A DNA stretch of 17,210 nucleotides from Thermoleophilaceae bacterium (GCA_013695885.1 JACCZP010000219.1:1-17210), one strand, 5' to 3'; counted from the first letter of the stretch, positions 1 through 7,389 are shown. The notes: generated by a model not told the origin, from the letters alone. Made by a program: numbers and translations.

Positions 1-11
1 GCGGCTCAGGT

Positions 12-1691
12 TCACGCCGCCGCGAGCAGCTCCTCTGCGTGCCGGCGCGCGCCAGGGTCCGAGCCCTCGGCGCCCAGCATGCGGCAGAGCTCGTCGATCT
101 TCGCGGGGTCGTCGAGGTGCTCGACGCTCGCGCGCGTGAGGTCGCCGGCGGCGAGCTTGTCGACACGGAAGTGGTGGGCGGCCAGCGAGGCGATCTGGGG
201 CAGGTGGGTGATGCAGAGGACCTGGTGCTCGGCGGCGAGAGCACGCAGGCGCTCGCCCACCGCCCTGGCCGTCTGGCCACCGACCCCCGAGTCCACCTCG
301 TCGAAGACCAGCGTGGGCGGACCTCCGGCGCTCGCCACGCTCGTGAGCGCGAGCATGATCCGCGACAGCTCGCCCCCCGAGGCGATCTCGCGCACCGGGG
401 CCGCCTCGACCCCGCGATTGGCCGCCACCAGGAACTCGACGCGCTCGGCGCCGAGGGGGCCGAGGGCCCCCTCGCGAGGCTCGAGGCCGACGGTGAACGA
501 GGCGTCGCCCATGGCCAGCTCGGCGAGCTCCACCTCGACGCGCTCGCCCAGCCGCGGGGCGGCCTCGACGCGGGTGGCGCCGAGACCCTCGGCCCGCGTA
601 CGCTCCTCCCGCTCGGCTTCATCCAGAGTCCTCATCGCGTTCTCGAGCGCCTCGTCGAGCCCTTCGAGACGGTCGTGCTCGGCACGGCAGCGCTCGGCGT
701 GGGCGATCACGGAGGCCACCGTGCCGCCGTGCTTCCGGCGCAGGCGCTCGTAGCGCTCGAGGCGCTCCTCCACGCGCTCGAGCCCGCCAGGCTCGGCCTC
801 GAGGCCCTCGGCGTAGCGGCGCAGCTCGGCCCCGAGCTCGTCGGCCTCGATCCGGACGGCGGCGAGGCGGTCGGCCAGGGCGTCGAGCTCAGGGTCGGCG
901 CCGGCCGCCGCTGTGGCCAGGCGCTCGCCCTCGGCCAGGAGCGCGGCCGCGCCCGGCTCGAGCCCCTCGGGCACGAGCGCCTCGGCCGCCACGCCCGCCG
1001 CGGCCCGCAGCGCATCGAGGTGGCGCAGGCGCTCGCGGGCGGCCAGGAGCTCCGCCTCGTCCTCCTCCGAGGGCTCGAGCTCCTCGATCTCCGCGATCTC
1101 GTACAGGAGAAGGTCGCGATCCCGGTCGCGGGCACCCTCGCGGTCGCGGAGCCCCTCGAGCGCTCGTCGAGCGGTCCGGGCGCGTGCGTGAGCGTCGGCG
1201 AAGGCCGTGCGAGCGGCCAGATGATCGCTGCCGCAGAACCCGTCGAGCGCCTCGAGCTGAGCCGAGCCGAGCGCGAGCCGGCGGTGCTCGTGCTGCCCGT
1301 AGAAGGAGAGGAGCCTGCGGCCCAGCTCGCGCAGGTCGGTCGCCGAGGCCGCCCGACCCTGCACGAACGCGCGGCTGCGCCCGCTCGCCCCCACCCGTCG
1401 TCCGAGCACGAGCTCCTCCTCTCCCTCGGGCAGGCGCTCGCGGAGCTCCTCGAGATCGGGGTGGTCGAGCAGGCCGGCGGGCAGGGCGAAGACCCCCTCC
1501 ACCCAGGCCTCCTCGGCGCCGGAACGGACCGTGCCCGGCCGTGGGCGGCCCCCGAGGAGGAGGTCGAGCGCGCGGGCCAGCATGGTCTTTCCCGCACCGG
1601 TCTCGCCGGTGAGCACGTTGAGGCCGGGCCCGAGGCGCAGCTCGGCCCTCTCGATCAGGAGCAGGTTCTCGACACGCAGCTCGAGGAGCAT
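12..1691 (-). CDS. recN: DNA repair protein RecN (SMC-like ATPase)
   Basis: RecN is a cytosolic SMC-family ATPase acting early in recombinational repair of double-strand breaks. The product is about 559 residues, normal for the family. A Walker A motif GETGAGKT lies at residues 29-36 and a Q-loop-like SFYGQHEH near 128. A long charged, Ala/Leu/Glu/Arg-rich coiled-coil region covers roughly 150-370. The ABC signature SGGELS is at 438-443, Walker B LVFDE at 461-465, and the switch histidine in CITHLPQ follows. I chose the ATG at 1691 because RecN proteins usually begin M-L-x-E-L; a GTG two codons upstream (1697) is equally possible and neither has a clear Shine-Dalgarno sequence. In related bacteria recN often follows tlyA or nadK; here it is separated from nadK by about 3.7 kb. 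I saw no LexA-type box upstream. The family call is secure. Confidence 0.96.
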   Translation of the reverse strand: MLLELRVENLLLIERAELRLGPGLNVLTGETGAGKTMLARALDLLLGGRPRPGTVRSGAEEAWVEGVFALPAGLLDHPDLEELRERLPEGEEELVLGRRVGASGRSRAFVQGRAASATDLRELGRRLLSFYGQHEHRRLALGSAQLEALDGFCGSDHLAARTAFADAHARARTARRALEGLRDREGARDRDRDLLLYEIAEIEELEPSEEDEAELLAARERLRHLDALRAAAGVAAEALVPEGLEPGAAALLAEGERLATAAAGADPELDALADRLAAVRIEADELGAELRRYAEGLEAEPGGLERVEERLERYERLRRKHGGTVASVIAHAERCRAEHDRLEGLDEALENAMRTLDEAEREERTRAEGLGATRVEAAPRLGERVEVELAELAMGDASFTVGLEPREGALGPLGAERVEFLVAANRGVEAAPVREIASGGELSRIMLALTSVASAGGPPTLVFDEVDSGVGGQTARAVGERLRALAAEHQVLCITHLPQIASLAAHHFRVDKLAAGDLTRASVEHLDDPAKIDELCRMLGAEGSDPGARRHAEELLAAA

Positions 1692-1805
1692 CGCCACCGG
1701 GTGTATCAGCGCGCGGAGACGGAACCGCGAACGCGGCGGCCGCCGAACCGTGCTTTGTGCGTGTCCCGGGGCACAACGAGCGCGATCGTCACGTTGCCCG
1801 GACGC

Positions 1806-1834
1806 CCGGGGGCAGAAGCGCCTCGCGCCCCCGG
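1806..1834 (-). terminator. Terminator-like hairpin after the histidine kinase gene
   Basis: A perfect 8-bp inverted repeat (CCGGGGGC / GCCCCCGG) with a 13-nt loop begins two bases past the kinase stop codon on the minus strand. No U-tract follows, so it is not a classical intrinsic terminator. Hairpins without a U-tract are common at gene ends in GC-rich actinobacteria. The rest of the 1692-1836 gap should hold the recN promoter, but I could not assign -35/-10 elements. Confidence 0.45.
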
Positions 1835-1836
1835 AA

Positions 1837-3237
1837 CTAGACCTCCACCGTCTCGCGGCTGGGGCGAGGTGGGCGGACCCGCGGCAGTGCGATCCACACG
1901 TCGGCGCCGCCTCCCTCGCCGCGCTCGGCGCGCACCGCCCCGCCGTGGGCGCGGGCGATGGCCTCGACTATGGCGAGCCCGAGGCCAGTCCCTCCCCGCG
2001 AGCGGGCGGGGTCCGCGCGGGTGAAGCGCTCGAAGGCCGAGGGAAGGAAGTCCGCGGAGAATCCCGGGCCGTCGTCGGAGACGTGGACACGCACGCGGTC
2101 CTCGCCGTCCTCGTCGGCCCATAGGCGGACCCTGCCGCGACCGTGCCGTAGCGCGTTGTCCATGAGGTTGCCCACCGCCTGCTCGAGCCGCAGCCGGTCG
2201 GCGGAGACCACCAGCCCGTCGACGTCGATCGTCAGGTCACGACCTCCCTCCTCGAACCGGGGCGCGAAGCGGTTGGAGAGGTGGGTGAGGACCGAAGCCA
2301 GCTCCACGGGCTCCGGGCGCACCGGCAGCCGCCCCTGGTCGGACCGGGCGATGACGAGCAGGTCCTCGGCGAGCCGCGCAAGGCGGTCGGTCTCCTCCCG
2401 GGCCGAGCGCAGCGCGTCCACCAGCTCCTCCGGGGAGCGGCTGCGCCGCAGCGCCAGGTCGACCTCCGCCTTCAGGACGGCGAGCGGAGTGCGGAGCTCG
2501 TGGCTTGCGTCGGCCACGAACCGGCGCTCGCGCTCGAACGCCTCCTCCTGGCGGGCGAGCATCTCGTTGAGGGTCTCGCCCAGGCGGCGGACCTCGTCGC
2601 GGGGCCGAGGCACCGGAAGCCGCTTGCCGGGCTCGCTCGGGGAGATCGCCGCCGCCCTCCGGCGCATGGCCTCGACGGGACGCAGGGCCGCGGTGGCCAG
2701 GCCGTATCCGGCCGCGGAGGCGAGGAGCACCGCCACCGGCCCGCCGAGCAGAAGGAGGGCGGCCAGGCTGCTGAGGCCCTCGTCGTGCTCGAGGAGGGAC
2801 ACCGCCACGACGGCCACGAGCGGTCGGTCACCGGCCGCGACGCGCTTCGCGCGGACTCTCAGGCGCTCGCTGAGGCCGGCGTCCTCCGGACGGTCGAACG
2901 TGACCTCCTCCCCGGCGGAGACCCGCGCCAGCCGGCGGGGATCCAGTAGCTGGACCTTCCGGGCCAGTGGGCTGGCGTCCACCAGTCCGCCCGAGGGGGT
3001 GAGGAACTGGTCGTACTTCTCGCCCCGCTCGACGAGCTCGTTCTCCCCGGGCTTGCCCAGCTCGTCGGCCTCCTCCCTCGCCACGACCGCGAGCTGGGCC
3101 GTGCTGGCCCCCAGCTCGGCGGCGATCGCCTGGTCGAGCTCCGCGGCCAGGCGCAGGTAGACGAAGGTGCCGAGGCCCCCGACCACCAGCGCCATGATCG
3201 CGGCGAAGGCCAGCGTGAGGCGCAGGCGGAGCGGCAC
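1837..3237 (-). CDS. Membrane sensor histidine kinase, OmpR-type partner
   Basis: This is a two-component sensor kinase of 466 residues that autophosphorylates and passes phosphate to the regulator encoded just upstream. TM1 is about residues 8-29, an external sensor region about 30-155, and TM2 about 157-183. A HAMP linker follows (185-238). The HisKA dimerisation helix carries the phospho-acceptor H246 in SHELRTP. The ATPase domain has an N box NLMDNALRHG (357-366), a G1 box DDGPGF (388-393) and a G2 box GTGLGLA (416-422). All catalytic motifs are intact. The external region is short, charged and of no family I recognise, so the stimulus is unknown. Translation starts at a GTG 12 nt after the regulator's stop codon, so the pair is very likely one transcript. 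The layout resembles MprB/TcrY-type actinobacterial kinases. Confidence 0.95.
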   Translation of the reverse strand: MPLRLRLTLAFAAIMALVVGGLGTFVYLRLAAELDQAIAAELGASTAQLAVVAREEADELGKPGENELVERGEKYDQFLTPSGGLVDASPLARKVQLLDPRRLARVSAGEEVTFDRPEDAGLSERLRVRAKRVAAGDRPLVAVVAVSLLEHDEGLSSLAALLLLGGPVAVLLASAAGYGLATAALRPVEAMRRRAAAISPSEPGKRLPVPRPRDEVRRLGETLNEMLARQEEAFERERRFVADASHELRTPLAVLKAEVDLALRRSRSPEELVDALRSAREETDRLARLAEDLLVIARSDQGRLPVRPEPVELASVLTHLSNRFAPRFEEGGRDLTIDVDGLVVSADRLRLEQAVGNLMDNALRHGRGRVRLWADEDGEDRVRVHVSDDGPGFSADFLPSAFERFTRADPARSRGGTGLGLAIVEAIARAHGGAVRAERGEGGGADVWIALPRVRPPRPSRETVEV

Positions 3238-3249
3238 GGTACGGCGACC

Positions 3250-3921
3250 CTACTCCCGGCGGAGCCGGTAGCCGACGCCACGCACGGTCTCGATCGACTC
3301 CGTCCCGAACGGGCGGTCGAGCTTCTCACGGAGATACCGGACGTAGACGTCCACGATGTTCGACCGGCGCTCGTACTCGTAGTCCCACACGTGATCGAGC
3401 AGCCGCTCGCGGGTCAGCGCGTGGCCCGGCCGGCGCATGAAGGTCTCGAGCAGCGCGAACTCCTTGGCCGACAGGTGAATCTCCGCGTCGCCCCGCCAGA
3501 CGTGGCGCATGGCCGGGTCGAGTCGGAGGTCTCCGACCCTGAGCTCGTTGGGCCGCTCCACCGGACCGCGACGCACGAGCGCGCGGAGCCGCGCGAGCAG
3601 CTCGGCGAATGCGAACGGCTTGGTCAGGTAGTCGTCGGCTCCCCGGTCGAGGCCCTCGACGCGGTCCTCGATCGCGTCGCGGGCGGTGAGCATGAGGATC
3701 GGGACCCAGAGGCCGCGCTCGCGCAGGCGCCGGCACGTCTCGAGGCCGTCGATGCCCGGCAGCATGACGTCCAGCACCAGTGCGTCGTACTCGCTCTCCT
3801 CGACCATCCACAGGGCGTCCTCGCCCTTGATGGCGACGTCGGCGGCGAGGCCCTCCTCGCGCAGCCCGCGACGGATGAGGCTCGCCATCTTGACCTGATC
3901 CTCGACCACGAGAACGCGCAC
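3250..3921 (-). CDS. OmpR/PhoB-family response regulator
   Basis: This is a DNA-binding response regulator of 223 residues. The receiver domain (1-115) has the acidic pair E7/D8, phospho-acceptor D51 (LVLDVMLPG), T79 and K101 in the usual places. The C-terminal winged helix (about 127-222) has the typical ending ETVRGVGYRLRRE and the recognition-helix stretch RRSNIVDVYVRYLREK. The GTG start has an upstream GGAAGGG about 11 nt away. It is the first gene of a regulator-kinase operon, with 12 nt before the kinase start. Upstream lies a 102-bp region shared with a divergent phosphoesterase gene, carrying 11-bp-spaced TGAGA repeats. OmpR-type regulators bind such repeats as head-to-tail dimers, so self-regulation is likely (inference). 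The signal and wider regulon cannot be read from the sequence. Confidence 0.96.
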   Translation of the reverse strand: MRVLVVEDQVKMASLIRRGLREEGLAADVAIKGEDALWMVEESEYDALVLDVMLPGIDGLETCRRLRERGLWVPILMLTARDAIEDRVEGLDRGADDYLTKPFAFAELLARLRALVRRGPVERPNELRVGDLRLDPAMRHVWRGDAEIHLSAKEFALLETFMRRPGHALTRERLLDHVWDYEYERRSNIVDVYVRYLREKLDRPFGTESIETVRGVGYRLRRE

Positions 3922-3947
3922 CGCCGGTTCACCCTTCCACAGTCGAA

Positions 3948-3999
3948 TGAGACTCGCGTGAGAGCGGGGAGCAGGCGTCTTGCTCTCATCGCTGTCTCA
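3948..3999. promoter_or_regulatory. Candidate response-regulator operator: mirrored TGAGA direct repeats
   Basis: The plus strand reads TGAGAC-N5-TGAGAG at 3948-3964. The minus strand reads exactly TGAGAC-N5-TGAGAG again at 3999-3983. Each pair has an 11-bp period, about one helical turn, and the two pairs point towards each other across 18 bp. Head-to-tail repeats at this spacing are the normal target of OmpR/PhoB-type dimers. The element lies 27-78 bp upstream of the regulator's GTG and 25-76 bp upstream of the phosphoesterase ATG, so it could control both genes. The repeats are seen directly; the binding protein is inferred. Confidence 0.55.
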
Positions 4000-4023
4000 C
4001 CGGTAGGTGCTGGCGTTGCCGCC

Positions 4024-4941
4024 ATGACCGACGAACGCCGTCCGACCTCCCCCGGCCGTAGGACGCTGGCCATCGTCTCTGCGCTCCTCGTCGCCGGCCT
4101 GCTCGCCACCCTGGCCGCGGTCGCGCTGGCCCGGGCCTCGGAGGGCGAGCCCGTGCGCTCTGCAAGGGGCTTCTCCGGCCCACCCTCGGGCTCCTCGGCG
4201 ACCATCTGGGCGGTCGGCGACGCGGCCGCGCCGACCGAGGCGGCCGAGGAAGTCGCGCGGCTGGTCAACGCGAAGCCACTCGACCGCTTCCTCTACCTCG
4301 GCGACGTGTACGAGGACGGGACCCGGGATGAGTTCGACCGCCACTACGCCCCGCTCTACGGAGACATCAGAGACCGGACCCTTCCCACCCCGGGCAACCA
4401 CGACGCGGAAAGCTTCGACGAGGGATACGCGCCCTTCTGGAGCCAGGTGAGCGACGGTCCGGTGCCCGCCCACTACGCCGAGCAGGTGGCCGGGTGGAAG
4501 ATCGTCTCGGTCAACTCCGAGGATGGCGTCGATGCCGACGGCGCCCAGGTCCGCTGGCTGGAGGGGCAGATGGCGGGGCCGGGCAAGTGTCGCCTCGCGT
4601 TCTGGCACACGCCCCGCTACAGCGCGGGCAAGCACGGCGACTCGGCCAACGTCGAGGCACTCTGGAGCGCCGTCGAGGGTCGAGCGACGCTCCTGGTGAA
4701 CGCCCATGACCACAACATGCAGCGGATGCGCCCGCGCGAGGGCACCCTGGCGCTCATCGCCGGATCGGGCGGCAACGGCCTCTATCCCGTCCGCGACGAC
4801 GATCCCCGTCTCGCGTGGGGCGACGACCGCCACTACGGCGCGCTGCGCCTCCGCCTTGAGCCCGGCCGCGCGGACTGGTCCTTCGTGTCGGCCGCCGGAG
4901 ACGAGCTCGACTCCGGCACCGTGCGCTGCGATCCCGAGTAG
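4024..4941 (+). CDS. Exported or membrane-anchored metallophosphoesterase, purple-acid-phosphatase-like
   Basis: This is a 305-residue calcineurin-like phosphoesterase. The N terminus has an RR-containing head followed by one hydrophobic segment (about 14-36) ending in ALARA. That is either a signal peptide or a membrane anchor, and places the catalytic domain outside the membrane. Metal-binding motifs appear in order: VGDA (64-67), YLGDVY (91-96), GNHD (124-127), FWH (193-195) and AHDH (227-230). This pattern, with GDxY and an H-x-H ending, resembles purple acid phosphatases more than the classical DxH...GHxH set. Substrate is unknown, probably phosphomonoesters. I chose the ATG at 4024; an in-frame GTG at 3958 is possible but would lie inside the repeat element. 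It is divergent from the two-component operon and converges on the GNAT gene, with a 22-bp gap. Confidence 0.88.
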   Translation: MTDERRPTSPGRRTLAIVSALLVAGLLATLAAVALARASEGEPVRSARGFSGPPSGSSATIWAVGDAAAPTEAAEEVARLVNAKPLDRFLYLGDVYEDGTRDEFDRHYAPLYGDIRDRTLPTPGNHDAESFDEGYAPFWSQVSDGPVPAHYAEQVAGWKIVSVNSEDGVDADGAQVRWLEGQMAGPGKCRLAFWHTPRYSAGKHGDSANVEALWSAVEGRATLLVNAHDHNMQRMRPREGTLALIAGSGGNGLYPVRDDDPRLAWGDDRHYGALRLRLEPGRADWSFVSAAGDELDSGTVRCDPE

Positions 4942-4972
4942 GCGCTCGCAGGCGAGGTGTGCGTCAGGCGCC
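4941..4972. terminator. Weak inverted repeat between convergent genes
   Basis: GGCGC and GCGCC arms (4941-4945 / 4968-4972) enclose a small CTCGC-AG-GCGAG repeat (4945-4956) between the ends of the phosphoesterase and GNAT genes. It could help stop transcription from both sides, but it has no U-tract and the two stems compete for one base. Confidence 0.25.
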
Positions 4973-5446
4973 CTCGATCCCCCGCCGCATCAGGAGGTTC
5001 TCCCCGCCTGGCACCTCCGCCCCGGCCGAGAACCCGAATCGCTCGTAGAGGGCCATCGCGGCCGGGTTCGCCCGGTTGACGTCGAGCTCGATGCGGCGGC
5101 ACCCGCGGCCCCGCGCATGGGCGAGTGACCCCGACACGAGCGCCGCGGCGATGCCGCGGCGGCGCGCCTGCGGGCGCACGTAGAGGTCCTCGAGGCAGCA
5201 GTCGGGGGCGGCGTGCCACAGTCCCCACCGGTAGCGCAGCTGGCAGACCCCGGCGGGCGGGGAGTCGGGATCGGACGCGGCCAGCAGGTACTCGGTGCCG
5301 TCGTCGCCGAGCAGCCGCTCGACGCCCGCGAGGAACGCGTTGTCGGACGGCCAGCCGCGGCCCAGGTGGTCGCGGAACTCGACCAGCAGCGCGGCCACCG
5401 GCTCGGCCTCGGTGGGTGAGGCCAGCCACGCGGTGGGGACGCTCAC
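4964..5446 (-). CDS. GNAT-family N-acetyltransferase
   Basis: This is a 160-residue GCN5-related acetyltransferase, expected to move an acetyl group from acetyl-CoA to an unknown amine substrate in the cytosol. The core strand/loop reads LEDLYVRPQARRRGIAAALV (85-104), the acetyl-CoA pyrophosphate-binding motif with RxxGxA. The late conserved block NPAAMALYERFGF (127-139) is also present. The GTG start overlaps the nadK stop by four bases (GTGA, 5443-5446), so translation is probably coupled to nadK. The substrate cannot be deduced: this subclass includes protein, small-molecule and antibiotic acetyltransferases. It ends 22 bp from the convergent phosphoesterase gene. Confidence 0.9.
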   Translation of the reverse strand: MSVPTAWLASPTEAEPVAALLVEFRDHLGRGWPSDNAFLAGVERLLGDDGTEYLLAASDPDSPPAGVCQLRYRWGLWHAAPDCCLEDLYVRPQARRRGIAAALVSGSLAHARGRGCRRIELDVNRANPAAMALYERFGFSAGAEVPGGENLLMRRGIEGA

Positions 5447-6309
5447 GCGCCGGTGTAGGCCAGGCGGCCGAACTTCTGGCGCAGGCGGTGGTAGAAGCTC
5501 GAGCCCGGGATCTGGGCGAGCAGCGCCTGGTCGTGCTCGAAGCGCACCTCGAGGTCGGCGCCGGGCGCGAGCGACCCCACGCAGCGCCCGTCGGTCATCA
5601 CGTCGACCTCGTCGCGCAAGGAGAGGTTGGTGACCAGCAGCGGATCGTCGGTGGCGGCCACGAGCGCGCGGGCCGTCAGCGTGTGCGGGGCGATGAAGGA
5701 CACCACGTATCCCTCGACGCCCCAGGCGAGGACGGGTCCGCCGTTGGCCAGGTTGTAGCCGGTCGAGCCCACCGGGGTGGAGGCCACGAGCCCGTCGCAG
5801 CGCACCTCCCCGAGGCGCTCCTGCTCCACCGCGTAGGCCAGCTGGGCCACGCGATCATCGGCGCGGCGGTGGAAGGAGACGTCGTTCACGGCCAGGCGGC
5901 GTCGGCCGTCGACCTCGACCGACAGCGCCGGCAGCCCGAGCACCTCGAAGTCGCCGGACAGCGCGCGCACGAGACCCCCGTCGAGCTCCCCGTGGTCGAC
6001 GGTGGACAGGAAGCCGATGGCCCCGAAGTTGAACGCGAACACGGGCACCGGGCGCCCGGCGAACGTGCGCAGCGCACGAAGCATCGTGCCGTCCCCGCCG
6101 AGCACCACCGCCAGGTCGGCCGCACCGGCGGCGTCCTCCGAGAGCACCGCGCCGTCGTCGGCGCCGAGCCGGTGCTTCTCGGCCTCGGCGGGCGCGATGT
6201 GCACCTCGATCCCCGCGTCGCCGGCCTCGGCGATGAGACGGCGGAGCCCGTCGCCGGTCTCGTGGGGCTGGTCGTGGGTGAAGACCGCGATCGCCGTGGG
6301 CTTCGTCAG
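5443..6309 (-). CDS. nadK: NAD kinase, with a probable CTG start
   Basis: NAD kinase phosphorylates NAD to NADP in the cytosol using ATP or polyphosphate. The 288-residue product has GGDGT at 71-75, FNFGAIGFLS (93-102), VND (141-143) and the glycine-rich STPVGSTGY (177-185), all hallmarks of the family. Alignment needs the N terminus TKPTAIAVFTHDQP, but no ATG, GTG or TTG exists in frame at or just upstream of it. The best start is CTG at 6309-6307, which overlaps the tlyA stop as CTGA. This is the same four-base overlap type used at several other junctions here. The first downstream GTG (E35-V36 region) would remove the first strand. It sits between tlyA and a GNAT gene. Family identity is very secure; the start codon is inferred. 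Confidence 0.95.
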   Translation of the reverse strand: MTKPTAIAVFTHDQPHETGDGLRRLIAEAGDAGIEVHIAPAEAEKHRLGADDGAVLSEDAAGAADLAVVLGGDGTMLRALRTFAGRPVPVFAFNFGAIGFLSTVDHGELDGGLVRALSGDFEVLGLPALSVEVDGRRRLAVNDVSFHRRADDRVAQLAYAVEQERLGEVRCDGLVASTPVGSTGYNLANGGPVLAWGVEGYVVSFIAPHTLTARALVAATDDPLLVTNLSLRDEVDVMTDGRCVGSLAPGADLEVRFEHDQALLAQIPGSSFYHRLRQKFGRLAYTGA

Positions 6310-7097
6310 GGCTCGGCCCGCCGCGCGGCCTGCTCGAGGTCCGCGACCTCGCCCGGCCGACCCGACTCCGCCACCCAGACGAAGCTCTCGCGGTTGCCCG
6401 CCGGTCCGGGCAGGCCCGAGGAGGCGAAGCCGAGCACCGCGTAGCCGAGGTCTCGCGCGGTCTGCGCCACCGCGACCAGCGCCGCGCGACGCTCGTCGGC
6501 CCCGCGCACCACTCCGCCCCGCCCCACGCGCTCGCGACCGACCTCGAACTGCGGCTTGACGAGCGCCAGGCAGTCGAAGCGCGCCGCCGTGCTGTCGAGC
6601 ACGGCGGGCAGGATCTTGGCGAGCGAGATGAACGAGACGTCGGCCACCACGAGGTCGGGGCGGTAGGGGAGCCCGGAGGCATCGAGCGACCGGGCGTTGC
6701 GGCGCTCGACCACGGTCACGCGCTCGTCGGAGCGCACCCGCCAGTGGAGCTCGCCGTAGGCGACGTCGAGGGCGACCACGTGGGCGGCGCCACGCTGGAG
6801 CAGGCAGTCCGTGAACCCACCCGTCGAGGCGCCGACGTCCAGGCACCGGCGACCGGCGCCCTCGACGCCGAGGGCGTCGAGGGCGTTGGCCAGCTTCTCG
6901 CCCCCGCGGGAGACGAACCGGGGCGGAGCGTCCACCGCGAGCGCCTCCCCCGCGGCGACCATCTCGCCGGCCTTGCGCGCCCGCCGCCCGTCGTGGCCGA
7001 GACGCACGCCGCCGGCCATCACCGCGGCCGCGGCGCGCGAGCGACTCTCGAACAGCCCGCGCTCCACGAGCAGGTGATCGAGCCGCGTCCTCGCCAT
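6306..7097 (-). CDS. tlyA: TlyA-family rRNA 2'-O-methyltransferase
   Basis: TlyA enzymes methylate ribose 2'-OH groups in rRNA (16S C1409 and 23S C1920 in Mycobacterium) and are also annotated as hemolysin A. The product is 263 residues, close to the M. tuberculosis length. An S4 RNA-binding domain covers about 4-60 (RLDHLLVERGLFESRSRA). It is followed by SRGGEKLANAL (63-73), SAM motif I LDVGASTGGFTD (86-97), VVADVSFISL (150-159) and LVKPQFEVG (179-187), including the family's catalytic lysines. I chose the ATG at 7097, giving MARTRLDHLL; a GTG 17 codons upstream would add a Gly/Pro-rich tail that lies inside the leader hairpin. It heads a transcript running into nadK and the GNAT gene through NTGA overlaps. 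The leader upstream is strongly structured. Confidence 0.95.
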   Translation of the reverse strand: MARTRLDHLLVERGLFESRSRAAAAVMAGGVRLGHDGRRARKAGEMVAAGEALAVDAPPRFVSRGGEKLANALDALGVEGAGRRCLDVGASTGGFTDCLLQRGAAHVVALDVAYGELHWRVRSDERVTVVERRNARSLDASGLPYRPDLVVADVSFISLAKILPAVLDSTAARFDCLALVKPQFEVGRERVGRGGVVRGADERRAALVAVAQTARDLGYAVLGFASSGLPGPAGNRESFVWVAESGRPGEVADLEQAARRAEP

Positions 7098-7115
7098 CGC
7101 GGGCAGGGTACTCGC

Positions 7116-7155
7116 AGGTCCTGGCCCGGTCCCTGTGCCGATCGGCACGGACCTG
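7116..7155 (-). promoter_or_regulatory. Structured tlyA leader with a 14-bp palindrome
   Basis: A perfect 14-bp palindrome GTGCCGATCGGCAC (7135-7148) is enclosed by outer arms CAGGTCC / GGACCTG (7116-7122 and 7149-7155). The element ends 18 nt before the tlyA start codon. On RNA it could fold into a nested stem; a second GGTCC copy (7128-7132) gives an alternative partner for GGACC. As DNA, the palindrome could be an operator for a dimeric repressor. The repeats are seen directly; the role is inferred. Confidence 0.4.
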
Positions 7156-7301
7156 ACCGTTCCTCGAGCTCATGCCGGACAGTTTGTTAGATCTAAGTGA
7201 CCCCCTTCACACACGAGCCGGTAGAGCCCCCCTAACGTGTCCCTCGATGCGCCGCCGCCCCTCCCCGGGTGGCCACATACCGCGTATCTCTCCTCCCTCC
7301 C

Positions 7302-7336
7302 CGAGCGACCCGCCACAGTGGCGGGTCGTTCGTTTT
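7302..7336 (+). terminator. Strong intrinsic terminator on the plus strand
   Basis: A 15-bp stem spans 7302-7316 and 7318-7332. The core CGACCCGCCAC / GTGGCGGGTCG is perfect, one outer pair is G-U, and in practice a small loop around CACAG would form. TTTT follows at 7333-7336. The U-run follows only the plus-strand orientation, yet both neighbouring genes are on the minus strand. It may also act without a U-tract on dxs transcripts. Confidence 0.65.
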
Positions 7337-7389
7337 CCGGGGTCGGTTGGGCGGTCCAGAGGCCTCTCGCGGCCCCCGGGTCAGGCCCG

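Noticed and set aside
311..333. Ala/Pro-rich linker in Dxs (residue numbers) as a fusion junction or insertion
   Set aside because: Dxs commonly varies in length between its first two domains, and low-complexity Ala/Pro linkers are normal in GC-rich genomes.
1720..1786. TTGTGC-N10-GCACAA inverted repeat and GGTTCG-like motifs upstream of recN as an SOS (LexA) box
   Set aside because: They do not match the actinobacterial LexA pattern (GAAC-N4-GTTC), and short inverted repeats are expected by chance at this base composition.
39..2024. Long plus-strand open frame opposite recN
   Set aside because: The composition is typical of an antisense shadow of a GC-rich gene, and the minus-strand RecN motifs are unambiguous.
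3927..3933. GTTCACC, matching the Streptomyces PhoP box repeat unit
   Set aside because: Only one copy is present, with no second unit at 11-bp spacing, and it coincides with the ribosome binding site region of the response regulator. The TGAGA repeats fit far better.
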